A stretch of 7,781 nt of DNA from an uncultured Collinsella sp. (GTDB lineage: Bacteria > Actinomycetota > Coriobacteriia > Coriobacteriales > Coriobacteriaceae): assembly GCA_958419975.1 (NCBI GenBank), contig CATZIG010000088.1, positions 1 through 7,781 on the forward strand, written 5' to 3'. The translations under genes were made by a program, and so were the position numbers. This document shows positions 5,321 through 7,781 of the stretch, in pieces; positions within the stretch are counted from its first letter, which is position 1; each line of letters begins with the position of its first letter. A model generated the notes under the pieces. The model was not told where the DNA came from and made no database searches. It saw nothing but the letters and a program-made list of their open reading frames with translations.

Positions 5321-6286
5321 ATGTGTACGAGTATTCGATTTACCGATAATTCTGGCCACATGTATCTGGGCCGCAATCTCGACTGGAGCTTTGACTACGG
5401 CCAACAGGTTCGCGTGATGCCGCGCGGGTTTCACATTCCGTATTCGTTTATCAACGACGCGACAGCGGCGCACGCGGTGATCGGTATGTGCATCGATTAC
5501 AGGAACTACCCTATGTTCTTCGATTGCGGCAACGATGCGGGCCTCGCCGTGGCGGGTCTCAATTTCCCGGGTTATGCCGAGTATGCCAAGGGCCCTGTCG
5601 ACGGCAAGACCAATATCGCGGCCTATGAGTTTCCCCTGTGGGTGGCAGCGACGTTCTCGACGGTCGATGAGGTCGAGGCCGCGCTGCGCGACACGGTGAT
5701 TGTCGCCAAATCTGCCGGAGAGGGGCTGGGCGTGTCACTGCTCCATTGGATTATCGGCGACAGCCAGCGCAGCATCGTGGTCGAGATGATGGCTGACGGC
5801 CTGCATGTATACGACGATCCGGTCGACACCCTTGCCAATCAGCCGACCTTCCCGTGGCATATGGAAAACCTACGCACCTATATCACCGCCACAAGCGATT
5901 TTCCGCAGACGGCGACATGGCGTGGCGCCGAGCTCAAGCCCTATGGAGCCGGTGCCGGCATGCGCGGCATTCCGGGCGATTGCTATTCGCCGAGCCGTTT
6001 TGTAAAGGCGGCGTACCTCAATGCCAATTACCCGCAAAAGGAGAGCGAGACCGAAAACGTCGTTCGCATGTTCCGCTCGCTCGAGGGCGTGGTGATGATC
6101 GAGGGAGCGTCCAGGATGGGCGATGGCAAGTTCGAGAAGACTATCTACACCGGATGCTTTAGCGCGCGCACGGGCAATTATTACTACGCGATGTATGGGG
6201 ATCCGTCGATTCGCTACGTGAGCCTGATGGATGCCGAGGGCGCGAGCCCCGATAGGCTCGTGGTTCCCGAGCCGCGTCGTTCGTAG
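5321..6286 (+). CDS. bsh: Choloylglycine hydrolase family enzyme, probable bile salt hydrolase
   Basis: 321-residue N-terminal-nucleophile (Ntn) hydrolase of the linear amide C-N hydrolase family, the usual length. The protein begins MCTS, so removal of Met1 exposes the nucleophile Cys2. Other expected active-site residues are Arg18 and Asp21 (GRNLDW), Asn81 (AGLNFPGYAEY), Asn173 (LANQP) and Arg226 (SPSRFVKA). Asn in the AGLNF segment is the bile salt hydrolase type; penicillin V acylases usually have Tyr there. The expected reaction is removal of glycine or taurine from conjugated bile acids, inside the cell because there is no signal peptide. ATG at 5321 follows AGGAGG (5311-5316) at 4-nt spacing; an upstream extension to 5258 would remove Cys2 from the N-terminus and is rejected. 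Single gene between two terminators, with no bile transporter beside it. Substrate preference, including N-acyl homoserine lactones or penicillin V, cannot be decided here. Confidence 0.9.
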   Translation: MCTSIRFTDNSGHMYLGRNLDWSFDYGQQVRVMPRGFHIPYSFINDATAAHAVIGMCIDYRNYPMFFDCGNDAGLAVAGLNFPGYAEYAKGPVDGKTNIAAYEFPLWVAATFSTVDEVEAALRDTVIVAKSAGEGLGVSLLHWIIGDSQRSIVVEMMADGLHVYDDPVDTLANQPTFPWHMENLRTYITATSDFPQTATWRGAELKPYGAGAGMRGIPGDCYSPSRFVKAAYLNANYPQKESETENVVRMFRSLEGVVMIEGASRMGDGKFEKTIYTGCFSARTGNYYYAMYGDPSIRYVSLMDAEGASPDRLVVPEPRRS

Positions 6287-6309
6287 CCGATAGCTTTACC
6301 GCAATGCAA

Positions 6310-6345
6310 AGCGGCCCTGCATCTCCCGTGAGGTGCAGGGCCGCT
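6310..6345. terminator. Bidirectional hairpin between convergent genes
   Basis: A 16-bp stem (6310-6325 with 6330-6345, one G-T wobble) with a CCGT loop lies between the hydrolase stop (6286) and the kup stop (6366). The stem is very stable, but the T-tracts on both sides are poor, so termination may depend on stem strength. Confidence 0.7.
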
Positions 6346-6365
6346 GTCGTTGATTTGTGACGTCG

Positions 6366-7781
6366 CTAGAAGTTGGCGTCGTTGAGTTGTTCGTTCTCGA
6401 GGCCGTCGAGCTGTTGCTGTTCGGGCGTATCGGCGACGCTCTCGAGCAACTCGGTGGGATCGACGTTCATGTCCTTACCGGCTTCGTTGCCGTTGACCAA
6501 GTCGTCCGAGAAGATGTCGACTTCCATTTCCTCGGCCTCTTCGATCTGAACCTCGAGCGGCACCTGGGTGCGCACGAGCTTAACGGCCGGGCGCATGCGG
6601 GCAAACAGCGGCACGTACTCGATGATGATGGCCGAGTTCTCAAGACCGTACCAGCGTGCCGGGCTTCCGCAGGCGCGGCGGACGGCGTACTTGATGGCCA
6701 TCACGCGGTGGTCATTGCGGTTGATGTCCGTTTCGGGGGCAAGCATCTTGCGCAGCATACAAAAGCGGAAGTCACCCACGTTGCCGCGTGTCTCGTAGAT
6801 GGAGTAGGTGTGATGTTGCGGCGGCAGCTCGCCCGATGCCATCAAGTCGCCGACGATCTGACGCAGATAAGCGTTGACGCGCTGGTTGACTTTAAAGCCC
6901 AGGTCCAGGCGAACGCGGAAGAGGAAGTCCGTGCCAAAGGTCTCAACGGAATACTCATGCGTATAGGGCTCGTCGGTAACGTGCACGTTGATGAACCAAT
7001 ATGCCTTGGCGCGCTTGGGGTGCTTGTCCAGGATGGAATAAAGCACGTCGCGGTCGAGCGTGAGCGGGTCGGGGCTGTTGGTGAGAAATACCAGATTGTC
7101 GGCGAGCACGGGATAGGTCTCGTCGTTGCGCAGGCGGTTGAGCTGATCGATGTACTTGGAGACGGGCAGCAGGATCGTTTGCGTGCGCTCGATGGCGGTG
7201 CCGCGGCGCCACACATACATAAGGCCGAACAGCAGCGCGGCCAGGAAGATCATGACGTAGCCGCCGTCAAAGAACATAGTGAGGCACGAGGCGAAGAAGC
7301 ACAGCTCAATGGCACCAAAGAGCAGGGCGAAGACGCAGGCACCCAGCTTGTGCTTGAGGATGCCGGCGATGTAGCTCGTCAAAAGCGTCGTGGTCATGAG
7401 CATGGTCACGGTAATCGCGAGGCCGTAGGCGCTCTCCATGCGCTCGGAGTTTTGGAACAGCAGCACGATGAAGATGCAGCCGACCCACATGATGTTGTTG
7501 ACGAGCGGAATGTAGAGCTGGCCCTTGGTGTCGCTGGGGTAGTGGATGCGCAGATGCGGCATAAGGTTGAGACGGGTTGCCTCGGATACCAGCGAGAACG
7601 AGCCGGTGATGAGCGCCTGCGAGGCGATGATGGCCGCCACGGCCGAAAGCACGATGGCAAAGGGGCGCAGGGGCTCGGGGAGCATCATATAGAACGGGTT
7701 GACGATGTCCATCGCGAGCATCTGGGGATTGGAGTTGTTGGCGAGCAGCCAAGCGCCTTGACCCAGATAGTTGAGGATAAG
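6366..7781 (-). CDS. kup: KUP-family potassium uptake transporter, C-terminal part (5' end outside window)
   Basis: 471 residues are visible and the frame is open through the right edge. The in-frame ATG at 7721 is internal, because the codons beyond it (NYLGQGAWLL) are KUP sequence. The family imports K+ with protons across the cell membrane and is typically over 600 residues, so roughly the first quarter or more is missing. In visible numbering, membrane segments lie near 38-60, 90-110, 117-140, 147-170 and 173-192. IASQALITGSFSLVSEA (52-68) and ESAYGLAITVTML (116-128) are conserved KUP stretches. Residues 193-411 form the cytoplasmic domain, including CGSPARWYGLENSAIIIEYVP. The last 60 residues (412-471) have 19 Asp/Glu and one Lys, an unusually acidic tail. 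In some Gram-positive bacteria KUP proteins are controlled by cyclic di-AMP; nothing here proves or excludes that. Confidence 0.94.
   Translation of the reverse strand, partial: LILNYLGQGAWLLANNSNPQMLAMDIVNPFYMMLPEPLRPFAIVLSAVAAIIASQALITGSFSLVSEATRLNLMPHLRIHYPSDTKGQLYIPLVNNIMWVGCIFIVLLFQNSERMESAYGLAITVTMLMTTTLLTSYIAGILKHKLGACVFALLFGAIELCFFASCLTMFFDGGYVMIFLAALLFGLMYVWRRGTAIERTQTILLPVSKYIDQLNRLRNDETYPVLADNLVFLTNSPDPLTLDRDVLYSILDKHPKRAKAYWFINVHVTDEPYTHEYSVETFGTDFLFRVRLDLGFKVNQRVNAYLRQIVGDLMASGELPPQHHTYSIYETRGNVGDFRFCMLRKMLAPETDINRNDHRVMAIKYAVRRACGSPARWYGLENSAIIIEYVPLFARMRPAVKLVRTQVPLEVQIEEAEEMEVDIFSDDLVNGNEAGKDMNVDPTELLESVADTPEQQQLDGLENEQLNDANF

Noticed and set aside
7719..7721. ATG at 7721 as the start of the potassium transporter
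   Set aside because: The frame continues to the window edge with residues that match KUP membrane sequence, so this Met is internal and the gene is cut by the window.

Overview
This is a 7.8 kb stretch of ordinary bacterial chromosome with high G+C coding regions. The gene set and codon style suggest a gut actinobacterium of the Coriobacteriia, most like Collinsella. That is inferred from a bile salt hydrolase-type enzyme beside a short peptide deformylase-like gene, GC-rich codon third positions, and strong GGAGG-type ribosome binding sites. It is not proven by any marker gene here. I see no RNA gene, insertion sequence, CRISPR array, phage gene or origin.

Layout, left to right. (1) 43-939 (+) is a LysR-type regulator. 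It is followed by a 155-bp AT-rich gap with two clean inverted repeats, then 1095-2228 (+), a short cobalamin-independent methionine-synthase-like protein with the zinc-site residues intact. (2) 2229-2462 is a gap holding a 17-codon ORF with a good ribosome binding site, closed by a strong hairpin terminator shared with the convergent gene. (3) 2463-3155 (-) is an alpha/beta-hydrolase esterase. A terminator separates it from 3266-4576 (-), an NCS2/AzgA-type purine permease. (4) A 193-bp divergent promoter region (4577-4769) separates the permease from 4770-5189 (+), a short peptide-deformylase-family protein whose catalytic glutamate is replaced by methionine; a strong terminator follows. (5) 5321-6286 (+) is a choloylglycine hydrolase family enzyme with bile salt hydrolase-type active-site residues. 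(6) After a bidirectional-type hairpin comes 6366-7781 (-), the C-terminal 471 residues of a KUP potassium transporter. Its 5' end lies outside the window, and it has a strongly acidic 60-residue tail.

Most genes look like single transcription units separated by hairpin terminators, so the window does not encode one integrated pathway. The best functional link is the LysR regulator with the methionine-synthase-like gene: a perfect ATAG-N7-CTAT dyad of LysR-box form sits between them. The points most worth checking are the deformylase lacking its HExxH glutamate, this LysR-box dyad, the 14-bp palindrome just downstream of it, and the 17-codon ORF. I see no strong evidence of a new multi-gene system.
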